Of a DNA stretch of 64,000 bases, positions 45,813 to 56,155 are shown one piece after another. The first letter of the stretch is position 1. Every line of letters begins with the position of its first letter. The notes under the pieces are model-generated. The model did no database searches, was not told the DNA's origin, and saw only the letters and a list, made by a program, of their open reading frames with translations. The translations under genes were made by a program, and so were the position numbers. The stretch comes from Leptidea sinapis (lineage: Eukaryota > Arthropoda > Insecta > Lepidoptera > Pieridae): NCBI RefSeq assembly GCF_905404315.1, contig NC_066282.1:12424501-12488500 (forward strand). The letters run 5' to 3'.

Positions 45813-45868
45813 TTCTTAACGTTATAAATAATATGCAATCTATACTATAATTAATAATCTTAGATTAC

Positions 45869-46000
45869 CCGTGACAAGCCACACTCGCGAATTTATGTTA
45901 GTATGCGTGCATTGCTCAAATAGGGGTTAACTGTCAACCTAAATTTTTTTCGACGTTTTCACAGCTGTCACAGTTTACTTAGAATAATAAATGATCTAAG
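45869..46000 (+). repeat. unclassified repeat S, copy 1
   Basis: Shares with 51748-51880 the order 'cgtgacaagc', 'cactcgcga', GGTTAACTGTCAACCTAA, 'ttttcac', and 'aataaatgatct.ag'. GGTTxACTGTxAACC is itself an imperfect palindrome. Same orientation in both. Confidence 0.6.
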
Positions 46001-46054
46001 CATATTATAATGAAATCGTAACTTACTATGTTGTCTTAAAACAACCGAATTAAT

Positions 46055-46082
46055 AAAGTATGACTTCGCGGGCAGCGACTAG
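46055..46082 (+). mobile_element. Helitron-like 3' end fragment
   Basis: ATGACTTCGCGGGCAGCGA followed by CTAG|T, like the end at 17331. Confidence 0.45.
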
Positions 46083-46110
46083 TATATAACATAGTTTAAA
46101 TAATTAGCTG

Positions 46111-46191
46111 TTCCACTGAGCCAACCGTTCGAGTGACGTAACATTCATAAATCTTGATATGTCTTTGTTCAATTCTCAGGTTGTGGCTACA
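46111..46191 (-). mobile_element. tRNA-like retroposon H, 5' half
   Basis: The complement reads GTAGCCACAACCTGAGAATT, 'gaacaaagacatatcaagat', 'ttatgaatgttacgtcactc', then GAACGGTTGGCTCAGTGGAA. The tRNA-like part stops after the D arm. Confidence 0.7.
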
Positions 46192-46475
46192 GTATCTATA
46201 TTGTATTCCATTCTTTAGCCCCGTATATTTACGTCATTATGAAACATAATCTAATAACCCTTTGTTTTTTGTTACAGATTAACAATACCGTTATAAGAGA
46301 AGATCTTATGATTACATCGAAGTACAGATTATAATATCAACCATCTGTCTAGAATTAGGTAAGAAATTAATTTATTATTAGTGATTACTTTAGAAATTAA
46401 TAACCTTAACAAATATATACATAAACAAAATATCAGCGTTATAATCGAACAAAAAAAACAGCACCATATACAAGA

Positions 46476-46556
46476 TATATACGTTAGGTGTGACCAGACA
46501 ATTATACAGTAACTATTACATATCAAAAAACTTTTAACTGATATCGAAAGTGCATA
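46476..46556 (+). mobile_element. solo arm of foldback I
   Basis: 'acgttaggtgtgaccagaca', 'cagtaactattacatatcaa' and 'aacttttaactgatatcgaa' match the arms of the element at 3832-4625. Confidence 0.65.
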
Positions 46557-46587
46557 ATATATTTATTGACTAAATAGATACATGAAA

Positions 46588-46945
46588 ATTTTTAACAAAA
46601 AACAACCGCCTTCAAAAACACTATTCCAAAATAATTGATATAATGAGCACTAAAAAGTACAAAAATAATTGCGTATTTTTATGCAATCTAAATAATTAAT
46701 CTAATTCTAGTTACGATTATTGTTATTTTTGGAATCGGTGTCCTTCCGCCGCGACCCGCTCTCGCCTCACGCCTCCTCACAACTCAAGCACATCTCACCT
46801 ATAACTATGTATGTAGTACCTAACAAACCTATCTTGGATGACACCGACTCCAAAAATAAAAATAATCGTAACTAGAATAAGATTAATCATTTAGATTGTA
46901 TAAAAATACGCAATTATTTTTATACTTTTTAGTAGTATAAGTTAT
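46588..46945. mobile_element. foldback element V
   Basis: Arms of about 95 bp: the left has 'aaaataattgcgtattttta' and 'agttacgattattgttattt' up to GGAATCGGTGTC. The right starts GACACCGACTCC and mirrors it. The A+T-rich arms enclose a distinctly C-rich core of about 95 bp ('ccgcgacccgctctcgcctc', 'acgcctcctcacaactcaag'). I recognise the 'aacaaaaaacaaccgccttc' flank from lepidopteran repeats. Confidence 0.8.
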
Positions 46946-47077
46946 AAGTTCACGATGTATGATTGCTTTTTGCTTAAACGCTTCAAAAATATTTGTTGGC
47001 TAGGAATTAGATCGGCTCCTAGCCAGTACCGACTTACGTAGTAGCTACGGACCCTCCAATGTAGTGATGCTGTAATA

Positions 47078-47402
47078 TCTAATCTTATATATAAAATTCT
47101 CGTGTCACAATGTTCGTTCCCGTACTCCTCCGAAACGGCTTGACCGATTCTCATGAAATTTTGTGAGCATATGGAGTAGGTCTGAGAATCGGCCAACATC
47201 TATTTTTCATCCCCCTAAATGTTAAGGGTCCACACGAAAATTTCTTTTTTTAATTTTTTTGACATTTTTTTTTTAATTTGTTTGATTATGAGTCAGCATT
47301 AGAAAATACACACAACTTCAAATTTTCACCCATCTACGATCAACAGTTACTTTTGTATCGCGATTTTAATATCGGCAATACAACGTTTGCTGGGTCAGAT
47401 AG
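47078..47402 (+). mobile_element. non-autonomous Helitron (Lep1-like)
   Basis: Starts A|TCTAATCTTATATATAAAAT, with 'ctcgtgtcacaatgttcgtt', 'ctccgaaacggcttgaccga' and 'atctacgatcaacagttact'. Ends CAACGTTTGCTGGGTCAGATAG|T, one base away from the expected CTAG. Closely similar to 60022-60343. Confidence 0.85.
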
Positions 47403-47819
47403 TTATTTAATATTAAAGAAAATTATGCATTTACAAATTAAAATGTAAAAAAAAAAATTTTTTTTGTTCAAATAGTGTTTATAACATATTTTCGTTCCCT
47501 CGACTGTAGAAGCAATTAATGTATCTTAGAATTCGGAAGGAAAAGGGTGATTTGTTCAGTTTTTTCAATAGAACAGCACCTGCGAACCATTTGTGCGGTG
47601 TTTCTCTCTAAGCTGTAAGCTTTGTAAATGTTTCACCATTTGTACTGAGATTGAAATACGGTTTCGTTTTACAACTGCACTTTTGGCGCGTTTGTTCCAT
47701 ATTGTATTTTACTGTTTTTCACGGCTTTCATCGCGGGACGTTTTTCAATATTTCTAGAATATTAAAACATAATATATAACATTCTGTTCCATTCTTCGTA
47801 TTGTGGTCTTTGTGGAAGA
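47403..47819. other. no gene seen
   Basis: Includes an A-run joined to a T-run (about 47449-47465). Otherwise unremarkable. Confidence 0.4.
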
Positions 47820-48025
47820 TATACCACACAAATAAAATTTGAAAAACAAAATTTTATGAACGATGCGGGATTCGAACCCACGACCTCCGGCGTTCCGTGC
47901 CGGTGCTCTAACCAACTGAGCTAACCGTTCGAGTACCGCCTCGTTATAAAATTCTGTTTGCTTTATTCAACTCTTAGGTTGTGGCTTCATCTACAGGATC
48001 TACTTTACAGTTGATAACCTGCTCA
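47820..48025 (-). mobile_element. tRNA-like retroposon H, near-complete copy (minus)
   Basis: The tRNA-like core at 47858-47930 (minus) folds into a cloverleaf. Acceptor: GAACGGT/ATCGTTC. D arm: GCTC..GAGC. Anticodon stem: CCGGC/GCCGG with loop ACGGAAC. T arm: GTGGG-TTCGAAT-CCCGC. The anticodon position reads GGA (Ser), but position 33 is C instead of the nearly universal T and the long serine variable arm is missing, so it is not a working tRNA. It is flanked by the family's 'gaagccacaacc' and 'ccacacaaataaaatttg' segments. Confidence 0.75.
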
Positions 48026-48075
48026 ACCCCAATATTTGCATATTAGGAAATTGACTTGAGATGTCGCTATTGTAA

Positions 48076-48185
48076 ATCTAAACAATATGTTATGTTTTTA
48101 AAGCATTTAAAGCAGTTATGTTCTATATTCTAGTTATCCTAGAAGTAAGGGTTATCACTTTAAAAACATAACATATTGTTTAGAT
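48076..48185. repeat. 28-bp perfect inverted repeat
   Basis: 48076-48103 and 48158-48185 are exact complements (outer ATCTAAACAATATGTTATG, inner TTTTTAAAG) with a 54-nt spacer. The right arm, after 'agggttatcac', resembles the tail of family H copies at 13835 and 48697, so the pair may be two H ends. A stem this long could also form in RNA. Confidence 0.8.
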
Positions 48186-48489
48186 ATACCACAATTTGGC
48201 TATGTTATGGTATACCATCAACCTTAGAGTATTTGTTTTCTAGTTTTAATGGTAGTGTTCGGTGCTAATGATTGAAAAATGGTTTAATTTCTTATTTTAT
48301 ACCTGAAACAAATATACATACTCAGACTTTAAAGGATATATACAAATATAATTGCTTGAATTTTCAAATACATATAAATACTTAGTGATATTTATAACTG
48401 AATCTTATTCCTTTAATACAAGTTTAATTTGTACCAAAATTTTTGAGCGGTGCGGGAGTCGGGACTGTAATATGCAATTATTGGGATTG

Positions 48490-48715
48490 AGGACCTCATC
48501 AACAGTAAAGTACATCCTGTGAATGGAGCCACAACCTGAAATTTGAACAAGACATACCAAGATGATCAATGCATCTCTCGGACGGTTAGCTCAGTTGGTA
48601 AGAGCGCTCGGATAGAATCCGAGAGGCGCGGGTTTGATTCCCCCGTCGTCCATAAATTTTGCTACAGACTAAATTTGTTTATTTAAACCCAGAATATAGG
48701 GACTTTTTTCACTTA
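48490..48715 (+). mobile_element. tRNA-like retroposon H, near-complete copy (plus)
   Basis: The tRNA-like core at 48580-48651 has acceptor GGACGGT/GTCGTCC, D arm GCTC..GAGC, anticodon stem CTCGG/CCGAG with loop ATAGAAT, and T arm GCGGG-TTTGATT-CCCCC with one mismatch. The nominal anticodon is AGA (Ser) but the serine long arm is absent. Upstream 'acagtaaagtacatcctgtg' and 'ggagccacaacctgaa' also occur, inverted, in the minus copy at 47820. Downstream 'cccagaatatagggac' is the family tail. Confidence 0.75.
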
Positions 48716-49606
48716 AAAATAACAAATTGCTAATCATTTTAATATATTTACATTGGATTATATGAAAAACCTAGGACCACACCAAGTGAAAACTTCATCA
48801 AAAGATTTATACAACTATGATCACCCAGCGAGGCTCCGTTAATAGACTCGAGCCAACTCTACTTGAACGAACGTCACGTCTCAGTCTCATTCAATACTCA
48901 ATACTGCTCAGCGTGACTAAAGATAATATCACTTCAATAATAAATTTCTATTCATTTACTGAAGTGAATACCATTCATCACGCAAAATTAATATTGATAT
49001 AATCTAAATGACAAAATGTTTCATAACAGTTATTGATAATGAAAATTTGCATTAAAATGTAAAATATTGGTGAAATTGATAATTGTCTCATATTATATAT
49101 GTATTGGAGTTTAATTAGTTATAAAATAAGCACTTTACTGATATTAAATAATTTTTTTATGTATTTTTAATTGATGTTATACCATTATATAGAACTCTAC
49201 ATTATTTGTTCTAACTCTACAGTTTCAAATCATATTATGATCGAAGCAATTAGCCGTTATAGGTATGATGATTTTGGATTTCTTTTCTATAATGTCTTAA
49301 AATATATATATTCATAAAAAAAATCATATCTAAAGATATATTGTACTTTTATCTGTCTTGTGAGTGCACAGAACCGTGTTTCCCGATATTTGCGTCCTTA
49401 TGTCGTGTTTGTTGATAGATGCGGGTTTCCAATTGATGCGTTAAGGTTCAATCATGCTCCCGACATGCTTTTGTCAATACGATTTAATGGACTATCCAAA
49501 AGTAGGTCAGGATTTACACAGACCCGATGGCTCGTGTACATCTTCTTAATTGAAATGAAGATAATAATGTGTTTTTGAAATTCTTAATACTCACATGAAT
49601 CCGAAT
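48716..49606. other. no gene seen
   Basis: A 72-codon frame at 49360-49578 lies in a slightly G+C-richer, non-repetitive patch but has no motif. Confidence 0.4.
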
Positions 49607-49935
49607 ATCAAATCAAAATCAGTTTATTCACGTAGGTCACGGAAATGACACTTATGAATGTCAAAAAAAAAAATTTTCGTATTGAATCTACCGCTACTTC
49701 GTAAAGGGTTGAGCTAATGAGAAGAACTAGCAAGAAACTCATTGCCACTCTTTCATATCAAGATTTACAAATCATTTCAATTACAATATAATATGTAAAA
49801 TAATGCAACAAACACAAAACAAACGTCAAATAGTCAATGTCTTACACGAGTAAGTCAAAAAAGTAAATGTAAATTAATACAAAAGTTATTGAGTACAGTA
49901 GCTGCATCATCCACATACACCTTAAATAAAGGTAT
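49607..49935 (-). mobile_element. LINE 3' end, family E, copy 7 (well preserved)
   Basis: 'caaatcaaaatcagtttatt', 'acgtaggtcacggaaatgac', 'ctaccgctacttcgtaaagg' and 'ttgagtacagtagctgcatc' match copy 1 closely, so these two are probably among the youngest E insertions. Confidence 0.85.
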
Positions 49936-51747
49936 TAAATATGAATGCTAATTATCATATATTCTTGTATTCATAAGGTACTCTTAATCAGAAAATAGAA
50001 TCATAAAAGTTGGACGACCAAACATTAAACGCCAAAAACAATAAACTTTGTAAAGAACACAGTAATCCAACTTGTGGCTATTCAAATTCAGTATTCTATA
50101 AGCAAAGATTGGTTTGATTGTAAACTCAATTGTACCGGTTAGAGGTAAGCCTTGTTTCGGCTTGTATTAGCTGGCGTAATCTGCGCTTGGGTTTGTGTAA
50201 ATGTAAATTGTCCAATCAAGTCATCTCCCGTTACCCCCATGCACAAATCCCTTTCAATCCGTAATGAAGAATCCCACTTCTGACCTGGCATCCTACATCG
50301 TCTCAACAACGGTTAACGGGATCTATGGAATCACACTTCCAAATTACTTCATACCTACTCCGATTATTGACTGCCGTAACTATTGCTCCATGGATTTCTC
50401 TAAGTAATCCCAGTTTACATTCCAACTCTTAACCAACGATGATTTCGTCTTCAATGGATTACCTCAGACTTCAATTATAATCATTGCTTAATATTTATGA
50501 GCTTTCCGTTAACGCCGCACCTGTTCCAATCGCTATAATTAAACTTTTAGACTTGTTTACGTATTCTATGAATAATTATCATTTCAATATTACGTACGTT
50601 AGTATAAATAAATGATTTCCAGTGAGAATTCAAGAGAAAACCAAACTTTTTGTACTGTTTATTCATGAGTAATTTGAAACTCATTATAATTTTTCTTTTA
50701 GGCGTATTAAAATCGAAAAAGTTTTCTCATTTATTTTAACAATCCTTTCGTCGAGCTGGTGTAAGAATTCCCATATATTTGGGAATTGTAAAATGTATGG
50801 GCATTTATTAAGTTTTATATCCTTAATTCCATTATTGGATTCAAAGTTTATAGTACTCAATAAACTTAATATCGTGTCATTCTTTTGAAATTCTTAAGAT
50901 GAACGAATTGTAAGACTGCGTTCTAAGATTACAATTTCTTTGTAAACAAGAAGTTCATTTGTCATAGAGACAAATAATCTGCGGATGACTGTTTATAAAT
51001 TAATCCGGAATTACATTTGCTCTTTTGAGGGTAAGATCGCGTTTTGTCGAGTCAAGGGCAAGTTGAGTTAAGCAACGCCCTATTCGCCTAATTTGAAAGC
51101 AACCGCGGGCTATACTCATTAACGATTCGCGACTAATAAATGTTTTATGAACAAAGAAACTCCCCTTTAGCGGTTGTAGGTGAAACAATACGTCGCGTGG
51201 GGACTCCGTGTTGAATTACAAATACGACGACTTGACGTGAATTCGAATGGAGCGGACTATTCGTGCCTCTCTAGAGTCTCGAGGATATAGTTTCTTTGTT
51301 ATATTGTTAGTTGTAACGTCTCTTAGTACGACAAGTGCACGGTGTACAGTTCACGCTCACGAACTGTCTTCGTAGGACTTACAGAAACTTCATTCACACC
51401 TCTGTAGACTACGTTTAGAGAACAGCTTGCACACGTAAGTTTTTTATGAAGCGTTAAAGCGTACGTATCAAGTTCGTGAGAATTCAGATGTGATATTTAT
51501 GTTATTATTCTTCATGAAAATGTAACGTAAATAAGAGACGTGGGTGTTTTACGTGAAGGCTGAATAAAGACGAAATTTAATGAGACAAAGAACATTGTAA
51601 CGTTACAGAAACATGCAAGAATACAAAATGCTTTAATAACTCATGAATGTAGAAAAAAGATATTGAATAGAAAATCTTTTAACGATAATTTTTTCGTCTA
51701 GGTAGAGTTAGACAACCGATGAAAACAGGCCAGGTTTAATACTTAAG
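49936..51747. other. single-copy-looking DNA, G+C-richer patches
   Basis: No repeats recognised. About 50130-50480 and 51000-51470 are G+C-richer. A GTAAGT splice-donor match follows GCTTGCACAC at 51435, after about 140 bp of complex sequence, so a non-coding exon ending at 51434 is conceivable. No open frame supports it. Confidence 0.4.
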
Positions 51748-51880
51748 TGCGCGTGACAAGCTACGTCTTACACTCGCGATATGTCACTTTTTGTTAGTGT
51801 AAGGTTAACTGTCAACCTAATTTTTTTTTCTTAGTTTTCACTGTCGCCCAGTCTATCTATACATATAAATGATCTTAGTC
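51748..51880 (+). repeat. unclassified repeat S, copy 2
   Basis: 'gcgtgacaagctacgtctta', 'cactcgcgatatgtcac', 'aaggttaactgtcaacctaa' and 'tacatataaatgatcttag'. See copy 1 at 45869. Confidence 0.6.
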
Positions 51881-52436
51881 CTAAGATTATTAGCATGGAT
51901 ACTGGAAGAAATGTTCGCTTAAAGTTTGAACTAAACTTTGATCCATAAGAATAGGTGATGATTTATGATAGGAATCAAAGTTAAAAGTTTTTACTAGACG
52001 TTAATAAAGGAGTCATCAAATCATATCTCGGTCGTGACTAATGCTGTAATTGTTGTATAACTTCACGAGAAAAATAATTACAGAAGTTCGAAATGTTATA
52101 TTCATGGTCGGTGAGGCGAAACGGTGGGAACGTTTTGAATTTGGCTCAATCTACATTTGATACGAACGGAACACTTAGTGGTTTTTAAGACCGCAACCTT
52201 TTTGGTTTTCTGTTTGATATTATCGTGCATGACTTGCTGGTTTTGAGTTCACTAATAGAATATTGATTTATAACCGAATGAGGTTAAGATTTGCATTGTT
52301 AATGATATATAATAATATATTCGTTTGGCGTTTCAAAATAACACTGAAGTAGCCACTTCTATTATTAATTAATGACCGTATTTCCAATTAAAGTGTGCAC
52401 CAAAGTTTCTGTACGAAATTTTATCGAAACAGGTAA
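51881..52436. other. no gene seen
   Basis: Nothing recognised. Confidence 0.4.
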
Positions 52437-52841
52437 AAGGCATAAAGGGCATTTATTTTCTCAAAATTGATTCCTTTAGAATTCTTTTTGATGTCATTTC
52501 TAATAACTACTAGATACTACTACCGCTTCGGAAACAAATGGCGCTCTGAGAGAGAAGAAGCGGCGCAAGAAACTATCCCAGCATTCTTTTTTTGCGCTCT
52601 TTTCAATAAAAATGTACAATATCGTACAATCATTTCAATCGCTATAAAATAAGCACAATCTAGTCCCAGGCTGTCCGATCATTTATATATTTAGTAGTGG
52701 AGTAATAGGATTTGCGACAGAGCCATTTTTTTTATAAAACATTTAAATTAATTTTTATAGATAATGCCTGAACAGTGGCTGGGACTTTATTATAGAAGTG
52801 TATACATTTACCCTTAAAGCTATTATGTATCTTATGAAGTT
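52437..52841 (-). pseudogene. jockey/CR1-type LINE 3' end (family D), copy 3
   Basis: The minus strand encodes the same C-terminal pieces as copies 1 and 2 (HKIHNSFKG, YNKVPATVQALSI, KWLCRKSYYSTTKY..NDRTAWD-like), then a 3' UTR ending 'gaaaataaatgcc'. The coding portion starts only at 'cttcataagatacataatag', so it is truncated within the last ~65 codons. Confidence 0.85.
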
Positions 52842-52920
52842 ATTTATTATAAATAAATTGAATGTTTTTTTTCACGCTAACACGTTGTGAACAGTATGTT
52901 CTATTCTTTATAGCTTTATA

Positions 52921-52966
52921 GTAAAAGTTAATATTTATAACAATTGTTATTAATATTAACTTTTAC
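52921..52966. repeat. 46-bp near-perfect palindrome
   Basis: GTAAAAGTTAATATT (52921-52935) and its complement (52952-52966) flank the perfect palindrome ATAACAATTGTTAT, with a single T/T mismatch pair at 52936/52951. There is no spacer, so it is a potential cruciform. Confidence 0.85.
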
Positions 52967-53167
52967 ATTTCTATTTGTTCTGATATAACTTTTTTATTGC
53001 GTGTATGTGATCATTTAACAAATTTGAAAGAAATTGGAAATTTATATAAAAACAAAGTAAAATTTAGACATAAGGTATTTGAGTATCTTCTATGTTATAA
53101 TGGTATTCTGAATGTAGAAACATACTCAGAGTTCTACAGAGTTTTAGACATTCCATTTTTGTCAATG

Positions 53168-53282
53168 AAAGGGGAGGAGAACGTGCGCACAGATTACCGG
53201 ATGTTAAGTGATCACCACCGCCTATACTCTAGCAAAACCAGAGGAAAACTAGTAGCATTGCCCACTTTTTTAAGAATTCCAT
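53168..53282 (+). repeat. family B repeat, copy 7 (partial)
   Basis: 'aggggaggagaacgtgcgca', 'ggatgttaagtgatcaccac' and 'aaaaccagaggaaaactagt', then truncated. A 97-codon frame (52997-53290) runs into it and is not a gene. Confidence 0.7.
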
Positions 53283-53903
53283 CCTTTTAACCTTGAATAT
53301 GGAGTTAACTTTAACTGGAATACATAACGTATTTACATATACGATTAATAAGTAGTTTTTGCATGCTTCATTCAAATATTTGATAGACGATTTATGCATT
53401 TATTTTATATAATTTTTGGTTTCATGGTCTATAAAGCGATAGATTCAGATTGACTACGGTGATATTTGATATAGCTTACGGTACAAAGCAAAGTTTACTG
53501 TGAACGCATCGTACAATAATGGTCCTTATGTAATATAAGTTTTGGGTGCGATTGCTTTACACAGTAATCGATATGTTAAACCTTCCGTAGATAGATCATT
53601 GGATAACTGCGGCTTGCGGTAGGCACTGTCGTGGGAGTCTCTTGTGCTTACCGATTCGGATATTGAATAGATTTTCATGGGAGAAGTTTAGATTTCACTG
53701 ACGTTTAAGATTAATTTATTAGTAAGTATCCTCATTATTGGAAATTGATACTGATCGTTTGGGGGAGTTATAAATCATTATAGTTCTCATACGACTTAAA
53801 TTATTTACTTTAATAGGCGTTACTGTGTTTTACACCATTATGTTTTCAGTGAATTTTCATGTCACTTTAAAAAAAAACTGTCAAATTAGAAAATCACAGC
53901 ATC
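53283..53903. other. no gene seen
   Basis: No feature recognised. Confidence 0.4.
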
Positions 53904-54070
53904 TCGAAGGCTCTTTTGCGATGCTCTCTATGCCTGCTAGATTATGGGTCAACGGCGCCTTTTTCTGCTGTGAAGCAGTAATGTGTAAACATTAATTGAA
54001 TGAATTTTTGGGTTTTTCGAGAATCCTGAGCAGAATAATAGGCAGGGCGTATCAATTACGATCATAAAAT
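53904..54070 (-). repeat. family A repeat, inverted, internally deleted
   Basis: 'tgcctgctagattatgggtc', 'aacggcgcc', 'gtgaagcagtaatgtgtaa', then a jump to 'atttttgggtttttcgagaa' and 'ggcagggcgtatcaatta'. About 100 bp from the centre are missing. Confidence 0.8.
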
Positions 54071-54965
54071 ACAAAAAAATTCCGAAATATGCTGCTTCTT
54101 AAGGTATAGGTATTATTCGGATCGTTTCAGTAGTTTTCACAGTATAACCGAAGGAAAAATGCGCTTGTTCATTTATTAGTATAAATTTGAACAAAATAGT
54201 TAAGTTTAATAATGTTTACGAGCTGTTGTTTGTTTATTTGCTTTTGAAATTGATTTAGTTTTAACAAGAAGTGGCAAAGCTGGCTTTTATCAGCAAACTT
54301 GTTTGGTATTTTAATGAATCCTGTTGTAAAGGAAGTCTCAAGCCTTCAAGTCTAGTCTTAGAACTTTAAAGTGATTGAAACTGTTCTTACAGAGTACAAG
54401 GAAGCTTCAATATTCGAACTATATCATCACTTACGTTAAGTTTATACAAAAGCGAACAATGAACAATTTTCAGTATCAATATAAGACGATTATAAAATAA
54501 TTAAAACCAATATCTTGTTATTGATATCAAATGAATTTCTGTTTGAGTTCTTAGTTGAATATTAATATTCCGTGTATTTGATGAAAGACCCATTTTTATC
54601 GGATAATACCACCCCAGAAGCAGCTAAAATAGAGCCTTACCGAGCACCTTTTCAATCAAGATTAATTCTAATTCTTAAGTCTTACGTTACGTTTTCTTTA
54701 CAATTTTATACGTGTTATTTTCTTGTCCACTTAAATCTTTTGAAATAAATATTATTATATTTATTTCATCTGTGAAAAAATATTGTTCCCCTGTTACTAC
54801 GTATGTAATCCAATTCTTTAATTGTATAATAAAATAAAATAGAAACAAATCTATCCGAAAGAAGCTTTTCCGAGTTGTACAAACAACTTTTTCGGTAATA
54901 ATCTTAGAATAATCATAATACCACATTTACAGTAAGCCTATTAAAATCAATAATTCATTTAACGG
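54071..54965. other. no gene seen
   Basis: A 79-codon A+T-rich frame (minus, 54687-54926) has no motif. Confidence 0.4.
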
Positions 54966-55170
54966 AAAGGCATTTATTTTCTCAAAATTGATTCATTTAG
55001 AATTCCGAAATGACATCAAAAATCATTTCTAACACTACCACTGCTTCGAAAACAAATGGCGTACTGAGAGAAAGAAAGCGGCGAAACTCTGGGAGAGTTT
55101 CTTGCATTCTTTTTTGCGCTCTTTTTAATAAAATATTCAATATTGTACGGCTAGTGTCATTGTTATTATC
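54966..55170 (-). mobile_element. LINE 3' UTR, family D, copy 4
   Basis: Only the 3' UTR remains: complements of 'aaaggcatttattttctcaa', 'aaacaaatggcgtactgaga' and 'cattcttttttgcgctcttt'. It contains a small inverted repeat AACTCTGGGAGAGTT. Confidence 0.75.
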
Positions 55171-55767
55171 ATTATTATTTGTAAAATTGCGTCTAAAACT
55201 TACTTCTACACAATAATAAGATGAATTAATATAATTATCGCATTGAATACATAATATTGTAATCACATCTTCCGCAATAAATCAGACAATCTAAGCACAT
55301 TGACCTCAGGAAGCAAGTTGATAAGACAAGTTCTGTTCTCTATAACCAGCTCTTGCGGTATTTAATTCATTTAAGTTTTTACTAAGAGCTGCCAAGGATG
55401 TAATCCCGCTAGTGTACTACTGAGGATAAGAATCTGTGTTGTCAGACATGGTTTTTCTGAATGGCATAGATGACTTTACGTAATGAATGAATCCAGATTA
55501 TTGAATCACTTGAAATTACGTTATCAATATTTGAGTAAGTAATAAATGTACCAATTTGTATGAAAAATAAATGATTATTTATAATTTGAACTTTAATTAG
55601 TTATGCAATAAAAATTAATATTCATATATAATTAATACTCTCGATAGAATATAAGATCTCGATAACTAGATAATATTAATCAGATTAATAAGTAAATTAT
55701 TTCATTTAAATATCAGCATTTGTTGCACAGTAATCTGTTGGCAATAGATGATTGATAATAATTAAAA
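55171..55767. other. no gene seen
   Basis: A+T-rich, nothing recognised. Confidence 0.4.
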
Positions 55768-56155
55768 TCAAATCAAAAGCCATTTTTTATGAATATAAAA
55801 ATTCAGTAAATAGTGTAAATATTTCAATTTACATCATTTTTGAAAATTTTCAGATTTAATGAAAAGAAGTGCAATAACTTCATTGCCTCTCTTTTAAATC
55901 AACATTTGCAGTTTCATTTCACTTTCGCATACTACAATTTGTATTACAAATTATTGTAATTGCAATCTATATGAGCATCAAAAACGGAAACGTCATAAGT
56001 ATAGGTATTATGCGAGCATTGTATTAGCAATTATAAAGATCATTTTTACAATACAACTTTAAAATTTAACCAAATGAAGCCGAGCTACTGATAAAATGAT
56101 AATCCAGCCACCACAAGCAAAGCGCGCCAGTTCACGAACATGACTCATTCCATTC
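55768..56155 (-). mobile_element. LINE 3' end, family E, copy 8 (degraded)
   Basis: 'aaatcaaatcaaaagccatt', 'gcaataacttcattgcctct' and, near the end, 'ccagccaccacaag' and 'cgccagttcacgaacatgac', which match 7787-7830 of copy 1. Confidence 0.6.

Noticed and set aside
47858..47930. Functional tRNA gene on the minus strand
   Set aside because: It folds as a cloverleaf, but position 33 is C, the nominal serine anticodon lacks the long variable arm, and the sequence is part of a dispersed repeat with related copies nearby.
48580..48651. Functional tRNA gene on the plus strand
   Set aside because: There is a T-stem mismatch, the nominal serine anticodon has no long arm, and it is embedded in the same repeat family.
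52997..53290. 97-codon plus-strand frame
   Set aside because: Its last 40 codons read through a family B repeat.
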